From assembly GCA_003132645.1 (NCBI GenBank), contig PKYM01000090.1, positions 1-11,033 on the forward strand: 11,033 nt of DNA, in the 5' to 3' direction. The stretch comes from Actinomycetota bacterium. Its GTDB lineage: Bacteria > Actinomycetota > Thermoleophilia > UBA2241. Below are positions 4,952 to 11,033 of this stretch, in pieces. A program made the position numbers and the translations under genes. How positions within the stretch are numbered: position 1 is the stretch's first letter; each line of letters begins with the position of its first letter. Under the pieces are notes generated by a model, which searched no databases, was not told the DNA's origin, and worked only from the letters and a program-made list of their open reading frames with translations.

Positions 4952-6556
4952 ATGCAATCCCTTACTCAGAAGCTCCCGCAAGGCGTGTCGTCAGTGGGTC
5001 CCTTCGCGCGGCCGGCCAGCGGCCTCGTGCGCGAGATCACCGCCTGGCAGGTCTTCGGCTTCAACGTCATGAACGCCAACATCGGTATCGGGCTGGTCTG
5101 GCTCACCCTGCTCGGCCCCGGGCTCTACCCCGGCGCCAATCTCTACCTCGCAGTCCTGCTCGCCTTCGTCGGCATCCTGCCGCTCAACTTCCTCTACGTG
5201 CGTCTGGCGGTGGCCTTCCCGCGCTCGGGCGGCGACTACGTCTCGATCTCGCGCACGCTCAGCCCGGCGCTCGGCTTTGCCGTCAACGTGGCGGCCATGG
5301 CCTACTTCTGCCTGTTCGTCGGGCTCGGCGGGCTCTACACGGTGCAGTACGGCCTGACGCCCCTCGCCCGGGTGTGGGCGGCCTACAGCGGCGACCCCTG
5401 GGCGCGCCACCTGGCCGACCGGCTGGCCACGCCGACCGGCACGTTCGTCGTCTCGCTGGCCGTGCTGGCCGCTTATGCGCTGCTCATGATCCGCGGCGGC
5501 AAGCTCTACTTTCGGGCGCAGACCGTGGCCTTCGTGGCGGGCACCACCGCGCTGGCCGTCGTCGTCGCGGCCGGCCTGCTGCTCTCACACTCCGCGGCGC
5601 TGGGCCACATCGACGGCGCCCTGGCCCGGCTGGGCGCCGGCCCTGTCGCGCCGCTGGCCGCCGGTTCGGCCGTCGGCTTTTCGTGGTCGGCCACGCTGCA
5701 TGCCGCCATCTGGCCCTGGATCGTCTTCGTGGGCTGCTACTTCTCGGTGTTCATCGCCGGCGAGGTGCGCCGCCCGGCCCGCACCCAGGCGATCGGCGTC
5801 TTCGGCTCGCTGACCTGGGCCCTAGCCTGGATGCTCGTCGTCGTGTTCGCCCTGTCGCACCTGTTCGGCCAGGCCCTGTTTGCCAACCTCGCCGCCGTGA
5901 CGCCTGACAAGCTCGGCCTGTCCTCGACACCCGCCTTCGCCGAGCTCGTGGCGCTCGCCCTGCACCACGCCTGGCTGGCCGTCGCGCTGATGGCCGCCTT
6001 CACCGTGTGGGGCTTCGCCTGGGTGGGTCCGACCGCGATGTGTGTCTCGCGCTGCCTGTTTGCCTGGTCGCTCGACGGCCTCGCGCCGCACTGGTGTGCC
6101 GAAGTGCACCGTCGCTGGCACACGCCGCACCGCGCCTTGGGCTTGACCTTCGCCGTGGCGACCGTGTTCACGGCGCTCATGATCTACGCCCACCTCTCGC
6201 TGCTGTCGGGCATGATCGTGATGTTCATCGAGTGGCTCTGCGTGGCCCTGGTGGCGATCGTGCTGCCGCGGGTAGCCGACCGCCGCGGCTTTGTGTTGCC
6301 GCCGGCCGGGCGCTTCCTGGGCCTGAGCTCGCTCACCTGGTGGGGCCTGCTGACCGTGCCGCCCGTGCTGGTGGCCGCCTATCTCAACCTGACCGACGCC
6401 AACTCCGGCACCAGCATCGCCCACCAGCCCAAGGCGCTGCTGCTGTGGCTCGGGATCCTGGCCGGTTGCCTCGCGGCGTACCGTGTCGTGGCCGTGCTAC
6501 GGGAGCGCCGCGGGACCAGCCTCAGGCTCGCTTGCCGGGTGCTGCCGCCGGACTGA
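4952..6556 (+). CDS. APC-superfamily permease under B12 riboswitch control
   Basis: A 534-aa, very hydrophobic protein with about 12 likely membrane helices. The first helix (residues about 31-54) reads AWQVFGFNVMNANIGIGLVW after a cytosolic stretch PASGLVREIT. The family signature FPRSGGDYVSISRTLSP lies at residues 89-105, as in amino acid/polyamine/organocation transporters. The last helices are followed by a basic tail (RERRGTSLR). Such permeases usually import amino acids or amines by proton or sodium symport; the substrate cannot be read from sequence. The start at 4952 is chosen because GGAGGT at 4937-4942 precedes it at 9 nt and it lies beyond the riboswitch terminator; an upstream in-frame GTG at 4829 would put codons inside the terminator hairpin. 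Control by cobalamin suggests a substrate tied to B12 synthesis or to a B12-sparing route, e.g. a corrinoid precursor amine, ethanolamine or methionine. These are suggestions only. Confidence 0.88.
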   Translation: MQSLTQKLPQGVSSVGPFARPASGLVREITAWQVFGFNVMNANIGIGLVWLTLLGPGLYPGANLYLAVLLAFVGILPLNFLYVRLAVAFPRSGGDYVSISRTLSPALGFAVNVAAMAYFCLFVGLGGLYTVQYGLTPLARVWAAYSGDPWARHLADRLATPTGTFVVSLAVLAAYALLMIRGGKLYFRAQTVAFVAGTTALAVVVAAGLLLSHSAALGHIDGALARLGAGPVAPLAAGSAVGFSWSATLHAAIWPWIVFVGCYFSVFIAGEVRRPARTQAIGVFGSLTWALAWMLVVVFALSHLFGQALFANLAAVTPDKLGLSSTPAFAELVALALHHAWLAVALMAAFTVWGFAWVGPTAMCVSRCLFAWSLDGLAPHWCAEVHRRWHTPHRALGLTFAVATVFTALMIYAHLSLLSGMIVMFIEWLCVALVAIVLPRVADRRGFVLPPAGRFLGLSSLTWWGLLTVPPVLVAAYLNLTDANSGTSIAHQPKALLLWLGILAGCLAAYRVVAVLRERRGTSLRLACRVLPPD

Positions 6557-6594
6557 GGGCGAGCGTCAGCGAGTCGGCGGTCGGCGGTCGACGA

Positions 6595-6611
6595 GCCGCG
6601 CGAAGCGCGGC
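6595..6611. other. GC hairpin after the permease gene
   Basis: GCCGCGC, loop GAA, GCGCGGC: a perfect 7-bp stem 38 nt after the permease stop. No T run follows on either strand, so at most it is a weak terminator or mRNA 3'-end structure. It lies within a stretch rich in repeated gcgag words (6560-6625). Confidence 0.5.
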
Positions 6612-6686
6612 GAGCGAGGGGCGAGCCGGCAGGGCGTGCAGGTCGGTGCCGGTTTCGTCGGCTCCATCCCCTATCCCGCTCATGCG

Positions 6687-6716
6687 TTGACGACCCGTCG
6701 ACCACGTCCCTATCAT
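6687..6716 (+). promoter_or_regulatory. Promoter of the ferritin-like/zinc-ribbon gene
   Basis: TTGACG (6687-6692), 18-bp spacer, TATCAT (6711-6716), a close match to the sigma-70-type consensus. The start of transcription would be near 6723, giving a leader of about 39 nt before the ATG at 6762. Confidence 0.7.
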
Positions 6717-6761
6717 CATCTGCAGCGCGCCCGCGTAAGCGAGGGGCCTGCAGACACCGCC

Positions 6762-7394
6762 ATGAACGACGCCACCGACATCGCCAAGACCACCCGCATC
6801 TTGCGCGAGACCCTCGAGCTCGAGCGCGAAGCGACACGGCGGTACGCCGAGCATCAGTCGTGGGCCGCCGATCCGCGACTGTGCGCCTACTGGGAGGGAC
6901 TGCGGCGCAACGAGAGCGACCACCGTGGGCAGATCCTCGCCGAACTCGCGCAACTTGGCGCGGCGGGCGACTGGCCCGCTCCGGCCGGTGAAGGACCGCT
7001 CGGCACGGGCCCGACCGATGGCACCGCCCCGCCCGACCCCGGCGACCCCCGCGGCTTCGCCCGCGCCCTTGCCACACTGCGCTCCGACGTCGAGTTCGAG
7101 CGCGCGGCGGTCAAGAAGTACGCCGACTTCGCCAAGGCGCTCGACGACCCGCGACTCAAGGCCCTCATGCGCGAGTTCGTGCGCGCCGAGACCGGTCACG
7201 GCCGCGGCCTGCAGCGCACGATCGAGCAGGTGACGGCCGCCGACTACCCGGTCGTCCTCTTCTGCCCCACCTGCGGCTGGCAGCTCGACTTCGGCCCCGC
7301 GCCGGCAGAGGGCGCCAGAGTCCACTGCCCGATGTGCGCCATGACCTTCGCTTTGGCCGTGCGCGACGGCCAGTTCGTCCTCGACAGGGTCTGA
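6762..7394 (+). CDS. Rubrerythrin-like ferritin-fold diiron protein with C-terminal zinc ribbon/rubredoxin-like domain
   Basis: A 210-aa protein. Two similar helix pairs form a likely four-helix bundle: ETLELEREATRRYAEHQ (16-32) with a later NESDHRGQI (E51, H54), and DVEFERAAVKKYADFA (109-124) with RAETGHGRGL (E143, H146). The repeated Glu and ExxH arrangement is that of ferritin-like diiron sites (candidates E21/E23, E51, H54, E111/E113, E143, H146). A Pro/Gly-rich link of about 30 residues separates the halves. The C terminus has FCPTCG (C168, C171) and HCPMCA (C189, C192), a CxxC-x17-CxxC metal ribbon. This order resembles rubrerythrin, a peroxide- or oxygen-detoxifying enzyme of anaerobes, but the Cys spacing and long linker differ, so activity is unproven. 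ATG 6762 is the only sensible start; the nearest purine-rich site, GAGGGG at 6741-6746, is far (15 nt), so initiation may be weak. It has its own promoter. Confidence 0.8.
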   Translation: MNDATDIAKTTRILRETLELEREATRRYAEHQSWAADPRLCAYWEGLRRNESDHRGQILAELAQLGAAGDWPAPAGEGPLGTGPTDGTAPPDPGDPRGFARALATLRSDVEFERAAVKKYADFAKALDDPRLKALMREFVRAETGHGRGLQRTIEQVTAADYPVVLFCPTCGWQLDFGPAPAEGARVHCPMCAMTFALAVRDGQFVLDRV

Positions 7395-7507
7395 CGGACT
7401 GCGCGCACGCTCGCGGGCCAGGCTCACGGCCTGCTCCGTCGCTCCGCCGCGGCAGCCTCCCGACCCAACTTCTGCGCGGCGCGATTCCCATCGCCGCCGG
7501 TTTCGGG

Positions 7508-7535
7508 TTGTCTTGGTACGCGAAAGGTCTATTCT
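7508..7535 (+). promoter_or_regulatory. Possible promoter of the S55-type secreted protein gene
   Basis: TTGTCT (7508-7513), 16-bp spacer, TATTCT (7530-7535). A second, overlapping pair is TTGGTA (7513-7518), 18 bp, TATGTT (7537-7542). Either would start transcription just before the hairpin at 7548. The AT content is clearly above that of the surroundings. Confidence 0.5.
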
Positions 7536-7547
7536 CTATGTTCGTAC

Positions 7548-7570
7548 GACGTTTCACCTTATGAAACGTC
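7548..7570. promoter_or_regulatory. Inverted repeat in the 5' leader of the S55-type gene
   Basis: GACGTTTCA (7548-7556), loop CCTTA, TGAAACGTC (7562-7570): perfect 9-bp arms. It lies just after the predicted promoter and 32 nt before the chosen start codon. It could be a dimeric repressor operator or an mRNA leader hairpin; a GC stem of this kind without a T run is not a terminator. Confidence 0.6.
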
Positions 7571-7602
7571 TCAAGGGGCTTGGGTCACTACGGGAGGGAA
7601 CC

Positions 7603-9930
7603 ATGCGCAGATCGGTCCGTCCGGGCGGCATTTTCGTGCTGCTACCTCTCATCGTCGCGGTGGCGATGACTGTCGTCTGTGCGGTAGCCGCCGCGCCGGC
7701 GGTGGCCGCGCCCACCGAACCCACGCTGACGACTGCCCAGCTGCAGACCCTGATCGATGCGGCCCCCCCGAGCGGACTCGACGGTTACTTCAACACCGTC
7801 CTGAAGGGGTCGACGATCTCGCAGGTGGCGGTCAAGATCCTGGCGGTAGCCGACGGGCAGAACCCCAATGACGGCTCCCCGCTCATCCTGTTCCAGATCA
7901 CCGATGACACCCCCGTCCTAGCCCAGGGTGGCCTCGCCGAGGGTATGAGCGGCAGCCCGCTGCGCGTGGGCGACTACAACGACCCGCAGGATGCTGACCC
8001 GCTCGTCGGGGCCGTCTCCTACGGCGACATCTTCACCACGAACGGTCTCGGCTTCGCGACACCGATCGACCTTATGTCTTCGATCGAAGACAACTACCCG
8101 GTCACGCTCGGCGCGCACGCCGGCACGCACTCCCTGGCGTCGCCGCTCCTCAAGGCCGCCGGGCCGGTCCTGCCGAAGACCAGAACGCTCGCCCTGGCGC
8201 GGCCGCTGAAGACCGGCGCCGGAACGTTCGACAAGTTCATCGTGGCCCGCAACCACGCGGCAGCCGGCGCCCTTCACCCGGCGGCAGGCACCGCGGTCTT
8301 CGTGCCGCTCAGCGCGGTCGAGGTCGGCGGCGTGCCGACCGGCAGCCGGGCCTTCAAGCAGCTCAGCGCGCAGCTCGCCAAGCGCGGCATCGACATCATC
8401 CCCGCCGGCGGCGGAGTCGGCGCCAGCGCCGGCGACCCGCCGACACCCCTCGTGGGTGGCGCTTCCGTAGCCGCCGTGCTCGCTCACGGCTACTTCTGGG
8501 CGGCGTTCGTGGGAACCGTCACCTACTCCCACGACGTTAGCCCTACCGACAGCAACCAGGTGGTCGTGGCCTTCGGCCACCCCGCCGACTACGACGGCGC
8601 GTCGGGCCTCGAGATGGCCAACGCCTCGGTCTCGGGCATCTGGTCCAACTCCTACATCCCCTACAAGCTGGTCTCGCTCGGCGCCATCCGCGGCCTGATC
8701 ACACAGGACCGCCTGTACGGCATCGCCGGCGTGACCACTGACGACACGCCCTCCGAGGTGCCGGTCAACGCCACCGCGAAGGTCGGCGCCGGCGCCCTCA
8801 TCGGAGACGCCACCTATGTGCCGACGTGGGTCGCCGACAACCCCAACTGGGGTTCGTCGATGATCTCCGACGCGTGCTACTTCCCGGTCTTCAAGGCGAC
8901 CGACGCCTACGAGTTCCCGGGCTTCGCCACAACCGACACCGTGGTCAAGGTCGCCGACGGGAACGGCACACCGATCACCCCGTCGGCAGAGCTCCAGAAC
9001 GTCTGGGACGATATCTACGACGTCGGCTACTACTCGACCTGGGACGTCATGGACATAGTCGACTATCTGACCTCCAACCCCAACGGCACGGCCCCGGGCA
9101 CGGTGACCGAGGTCGACTTCAGCGCCGTGGTCTCGGCCACCCACCGGTCGACCGAGATGCTCGACTTCAGCATCCCCGGCGGCCTCAGGATCGGTGAGAA
9201 CGTCGTTCGCACCGTGGTTCGTGACTATGGTGAGGTCGGCACCCACGAGGTCGATGTCACGCTGAACGTCCCGGCCAAGAGCCAGCTCACCGGAGACGTA
9301 GAGGTCGCAGGGTCGGCCGATGGCTTTGGCTACGACGACTACTACGACACGTCCGACTACAGCGTCACCCACGCACTGAGGCATCCGTCGTTTGTCCCGG
9401 TGCCCGGCATCCCGACGATCCCCGATGCGGAGTCGCTGCAGGACCTGGTGAACGATGTCAACGCCTGGCCGGTCAACGACACACTCGACGTGGCCTTCAC
9501 CGCCGACGTGAACAATCCCGAGACCGTTCCGATCGGCCCCGACGGCTTGCCCACGAACATCCACACGTCATCGACGACGGTCACCGACGGCACCACGCCC
9601 TGGTATGTCGAAGGCGACCTTGACAAATACACCACCCAGATCATTCTGCGGCCGCAGTCGCGCGTGGTCGTGCGCGACCACACCGTGCGCCTCCTCGGCT
9701 TCCTCGGCGCCGAAGACTCGAACGGCACCAGGGTCGCGATCTTCAAGGGCACGGCCACCAAGCCGTTCACCACAGTGCCGGTTCGCGTGAACTCCCGCGG
9801 CAACGCGACGTTCAGTACGAACGTCAAGCTCGGCACGGCCACGACGACCTTCCGGGCCGTCTGGGACGGCTCCGAAAGCTACATCGGCGCGCGCACGAGC
9901 TGCAAGGTGCTGGTGGTGCGCCACAAGTAA
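7603..9930 (+). CDS. Secreted SpoIVB-type (peptidase family S55) protein with swapped half-domains and a C-terminal extension
   Basis: A 775-aa protein. It opens with a signal peptide: RRSVRPGG, a hydrophobic core IFVLLPLIVAVAM to about residue 29, and a cleavage-type PAVAA-P near 35. Residues about 65-150 hold the serine half of S55: VAVKILAV, GGLAEGMSGSPL (S116 by analogy with the trypsin-type GDSGG, or S118), LVGAVSYGD and GFATPIDL. Residues about 305-385 hold the histidine half: GTVTYSHD, VVVAFGHPADYDGASG (H326), IPYKLVSLGAIRGLITQDRLYGIAGV. In Bacillus SpoIVB the His half comes before GMSGSP and follows a PDZ domain; here the order is reversed and no PDZ is seen. Residues about 480-660 include an acidic aromatic stretch (YDDYYDTSDY), and about 680-775 look like a bacterial Ig-like domain (LLGFLGAEDSNGTRVAIFKG). 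There is no LPxTG or end membrane helix. ATG 7603 follows GGAGGG (7593-7598) and gives the best signal peptide. Substrate and role are unknown; I would not infer sporulation. Confidence 0.85.
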   Translation: MRRSVRPGGIFVLLPLIVAVAMTVVCAVAAAPAVAAPTEPTLTTAQLQTLIDAAPPSGLDGYFNTVLKGSTISQVAVKILAVADGQNPNDGSPLILFQITDDTPVLAQGGLAEGMSGSPLRVGDYNDPQDADPLVGAVSYGDIFTTNGLGFATPIDLMSSIEDNYPVTLGAHAGTHSLASPLLKAAGPVLPKTRTLALARPLKTGAGTFDKFIVARNHAAAGALHPAAGTAVFVPLSAVEVGGVPTGSRAFKQLSAQLAKRGIDIIPAGGGVGASAGDPPTPLVGGASVAAVLAHGYFWAAFVGTVTYSHDVSPTDSNQVVVAFGHPADYDGASGLEMANASVSGIWSNSYIPYKLVSLGAIRGLITQDRLYGIAGVTTDDTPSEVPVNATAKVGAGALIGDATYVPTWVADNPNWGSSMISDACYFPVFKATDAYEFPGFATTDTVVKVADGNGTPITPSAELQNVWDDIYDVGYYSTWDVMDIVDYLTSNPNGTAPGTVTEVDFSAVVSATHRSTEMLDFSIPGGLRIGENVVRTVVRDYGEVGTHEVDVTLNVPAKSQLTGDVEVAGSADGFGYDDYYDTSDYSVTHALRHPSFVPVPGIPTIPDAESLQDLVNDVNAWPVNDTLDVAFTADVNNPETVPIGPDGLPTNIHTSSTTVTDGTTPWYVEGDLDKYTTQIILRPQSRVVVRDHTVRLLGFLGAEDSNGTRVAIFKGTATKPFTTVPVRVNSRGNATFSTNVKLGTATTTFRAVWDGSESYIGARTSCKVLVVRHK

Positions 9931-9938
9931 ACGAACGC

Positions 9939-9975
9939 GGGGCGAGTCTGCGCTCGACACGCACAGACTCGCCCC
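9939..9975. terminator. Hairpin after the S55-type gene, first of two
   Basis: GGGGCGAGTCTG (9939-9950) pairs perfectly with CAGACTCGCCCC (9964-9975), with a 13-nt loop, beginning 8 nt after the stop codon. No T run follows. GC hairpins without U tracts are common at gene ends in high-GC Actinomycetota, so termination is likely but not certain. Confidence 0.65.
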
Positions 9976-9978
9976 ACC

Positions 9979-10019
9979 GACCGCGGGCGCCCACCCCAGC
10001 GGGGTCGGCGCCCGCGGTC
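9979..10019. terminator. Large hairpin after the S55-type gene, second of two
   Basis: GACCGCGGGCGCC (9979-9991) pairs with GGCGCCCGCGGTC (10007-10019). After one C/C mismatch the stem continues with ACCCC/GGGGT around an AGC loop (9998-10000), giving 18 pairs. It starts 3 nt after the first hairpin. Paired hairpins suggest a double terminator or a barrier to 3' exonucleases. Confidence 0.65.
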
Positions 10020-10204
10020 ACCCCGTCGCCGTCCCGCCTCGACCTCGTGTGAGAATAGTGCGCCGGGGTACACTAATCGCTGGACGGCGAGCGTGCGGCG
10101 CACGTCCGTCGCCGAGCATGCTGGACAGTATGGGGCGCAAGAGATGTGAGGTTCCCTGCATAAGGGAAGCCGGCGCGAGCGCGCCGTGCACCACCAGCAC
10201 CCCA

Positions 10205-10238
10205 GAAGGCGGCGCCTTACCCTCCGGGCGCCGCCTTC
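10205..10238. terminator. Hairpin in the gap between the S55-type and HAD genes
   Basis: Perfect 12-bp arms, GAAGGCGGCGCC (10205-10216) and GGCGCCGCCTTC (10227-10238), with loop ttaccctccg. It lies 100 nt downstream of the minus-strand HAD stop and could end that transcript, or end a small RNA read from the + strand. There is no T run on either side. Confidence 0.45.
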
Positions 10239-10278
10239 GCTGAGAGTGGATGCCGCTGGGTCGGCCTTGGGCTTGCGC

Positions 10279-10316
10279 GTGCGCAAAAGGCCAGGGCGTG
10301 CGCAAAAGGCCAGGGC
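10279..10316. repeat. 19-bp direct repeat, two exact tandem copies plus a partial third
   Basis: gtgcgcaaaaggccagggc occurs at 10279-10297 and again at 10298-10316; gtgcgc at 10317-10322 begins a third copy. It lies just past the 3' end of the HAD gene. On the minus strand each copy supplies CCTTTTGCGC, so with the neighbouring GGGC/GCCC (10312-10323) the array may help end the HAD transcript. Confidence 0.8.
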
Positions 10317-10325
10317 GTGCGCCCC

Positions 10326-10349
10326 AGGTTCGGACAGCTAGGTTCGGAC
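10326..10349. repeat. 10-bp direct repeat across the HAD stop codon
   Basis: aggttcggac occurs at 10326-10335 and 10340-10349, a period of 14 bp. The second copy includes part of the HAD stop codon and last sense codons, so the outer copy looks like a small duplication of the gene end. Confidence 0.6.
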
Positions 10350-11033
10350 GGGCGCTTCGACGAGTGTCTCGAAGAGCTCACCGAGCCGATCGCGCGGCAC
10401 GACCAGTCCAGCGGCCGCGCGGACCTCGTCGCTTGCCTCGGCGACCGCGACCCCAAGTCCGGCCCAGTGCAACATGTCGACATCGTTCATGCCGTCGCCG
10501 CAGGCCACCGTGCGTTCCCGGGTCGCGCCCAGCTTGTCGCAGAGGTAGGCCAGGGCGGCGCTCTTGGTGGCCTGGGGATCGCTGATCTCGATGAAGTGCG
10601 ACAGCGAGCGCGTGACGTAGAGGCGGCCCTCCCAGCGTGCCTGCAGGTCGGGCAGCAGTCGCGTCACGTCGTCGGGGTCGGTCTCGATGACGATCTTGGT
10701 GGGCGGTGCGGTGACGACCGCCAGCAGGTCGGCCACGACGTTCATCCCGACCTCGGCGTACTCGGCGTAGCGCCGCCCCCAGCTGTCGTCGTGCTCGACA
10801 TAGAGCTCGTCGTCCACATAAACGTTGATGTGCCGCTCGAGCTCGCGCGCGACGCGCACGACGTCGGCCGCCAGGTGAGACGGGATCGGCAGATGGCGCG
10901 ACCAGACGCCGCTACCCAGGTCGGCGACCAGAGCCCCCTGGTAGCAGACGATCGGTCCGCTGGTGATCCCCAGGCGGGCGAGCATGCGGCGCGCGCTTTT
11001 GAACATGCGTCCCGTGCAGACCACGAACGGCAG
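10338..11033 (-). CDS. Cof-type HAD-IIB family phosphatase, C-terminal part, 5' end beyond the window
   Basis: The frame is open from the stop at 10338-10340 to the window edge, giving 231 residues without the start. The visible part begins LPFVVCTGRM, the HAD motif II region (T/S followed by GR). A large cap domain of the IIB type follows (about residues 25-150), with the family's substrate-facing GPIVCYQGALV strand. Motif III lysine is in PQATKSAALAYL, and motif IV is CGDGMNDVDML, which binds Mg2+ with its acidic residues. The N-terminal DxDGT with the catalytic Asp should be just outside the window. Cof-type enzymes dephosphorylate sugar phosphates, nucleotides or cofactors such as PLP and FMN; the substrate is not predictable. 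It is convergent with the S55-type gene, and 407 nt separate the two stops. Confidence 0.92.
   Translation of the reverse strand: MPFVVCTGRMFKSARRMLARLGITSGPIVCYQGALVADLGSGVWSRHLPIPSHLAADVVRVARELERHINVYVDDELYVEHDDSWGRRYAEYAEVGMNVVADLLAVVTAPPTKIVIETDPDDVTRLLPDLQARWEGRLYVTRSLSHFIEISDPQATKSAALAYLCDKLGATRERTVACGDGMNDVDMLHWAGLGVAVAEASDEVRAAAGLVVPRDRLGELFETLVEAPVRT

Larger units (their letters stand above)
10020..10337. other. Non-coding gap of 318 nt with several hairpins
   Basis: I see no convincing gene here; the short open frames lack a ribosome site or family features. A -10-like TACACT (10069-10074) has no good -35. Hairpins follow in order: TTCCCT/AGGGAA with a 5-nt loop (10152-10168), CGGCGC/GCGCCG around GAGC (10171-10186), and GAAGGCGGCGCC/GGCGCCGCCTTC around 10 nt (10205-10238). 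The end holds 19-bp direct repeats. The series could be an unrecognised small RNA or just 3'-end structures of the genes that converge on the gap. Confidence 0.5.

Noticed and set aside
4553..4981. Minus-strand frame of 142 codons across the riboswitch region
   Set aside because: The DNA is fully explained by promoter, riboswitch and terminator on the + strand.
7513..7602. Earlier starts (7513 or 7561) of the S55-type protein
   Set aside because: They would put about 14-30 extra residues before the signal peptide and overlap the promoter and leader hairpin; ATG 7603 has GGAGGG just upstream.
7918..9564. Open frame of 548 codons on the minus strand inside the S55-type gene
   Set aside because: It is antisense to a clear secreted protein, is full of Gly/Asp/Arg/Val/His as expected from the complement of GC-rich coding DNA, and has no recognisable domain.
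10049..10243. 64-codon open frame in the gap after the S55-type gene
   Set aside because: It has no ribosome site, runs through three hairpins and has a shadow-like Arg/Gly/Ala/Pro composition.
10326..10349. tRNA T-arm (ggttcg) or attachment site
   Set aside because: The two ggttcg words are part of a short direct repeat; no acceptor, D or anticodon stem can be placed around them, and no integrase is present.

Overview
The window is GC-rich and densely coded, with GTG starts, overlapping stop/start junctions and one apparently leaderless gene. Its gene content suggests an anaerobic, possibly acetogenic or CO2-fixing, member of the Actinomycetota (a deep Coriobacteriia-, Geothermincolia- or Thermoleophilia-like lineage). 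The phylum is an inference: it rests on composition, on MetF next to HdrC/HdrB, on an S55-peptidase-type secreted protein and on rubrerythrin-type and Cys-rich redox proteins. No rRNA or other phylogenetic marker is present.

Layout. (1) 1-1896: the end of a + strand operon with the 3' part of a methylenetetrahydrofolate reductase (metF), then hdrC and hdrB. It closes with a perfect 38-bp palindrome. In acetogens such as Moorella, MetF forms a complex with HdrABC/MvhD-type proteins, so this is probably the methyl-branch reductase of the Wood-Ljungdahl pathway with its electron-transfer module; hdrA/mvhD/metV would lie upstream, outside the window. (2) 1997-2895: a two-gene unit, a 64-aa protein of unknown function coupled by a GTGA overlap to a metallo-beta-lactamase-fold protein with a degraded metal site. 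(3) 3029-3427: a free-standing PAS domain like the C-terminal PAS of DUF438 proteins, preceded by a 16-bp tandem repeat. It converges on a minus-strand winged-helix regulator with a Cys-rich SufR-like tail (3501-4205). The gap between them is almost wholly four copies of a 17-bp repeat. (4) 4359-4556: a 65-aa protein divergent from the regulator.

(5) 4614-6556: a promoter, a well-formed cobalamin riboswitch, an intrinsic terminator with a GCAA tetraloop, and an APC-superfamily permease. This is a complete B12-controlled attenuation unit. (6) 6687-7394: a promoter and a ferritin-like diiron protein with a C-terminal zinc ribbon. (7) 7508-9930: a promoter, a 5'-UTR hairpin and a secreted S55 (SpoIVB-type) peptidase-like protein whose two conserved halves are in the reverse order to SpoIVB. 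Two large GC hairpins follow. (8) 10020-10337: a non-coding stretch with several hairpins and 19-bp direct repeats. (9) 10338-11033: the C-terminal part of a Cof-type HAD phosphatase on the minus strand, running off the window.

Links between the genes. The MetF/Hdr enzymes belong to a pathway whose methyl group is normally passed to a corrinoid protein, and the only riboswitch in the window senses cobalamin. The permease may therefore bring in a cobalamin-related precursor or a nutrient whose need depends on B12. The PAS protein, Cys-rich regulator and rubrerythrin-like protein fit redox or oxygen sensing and defence in an anaerobe. Nothing here looks like a prophage, insertion sequence, CRISPR array or tRNA.
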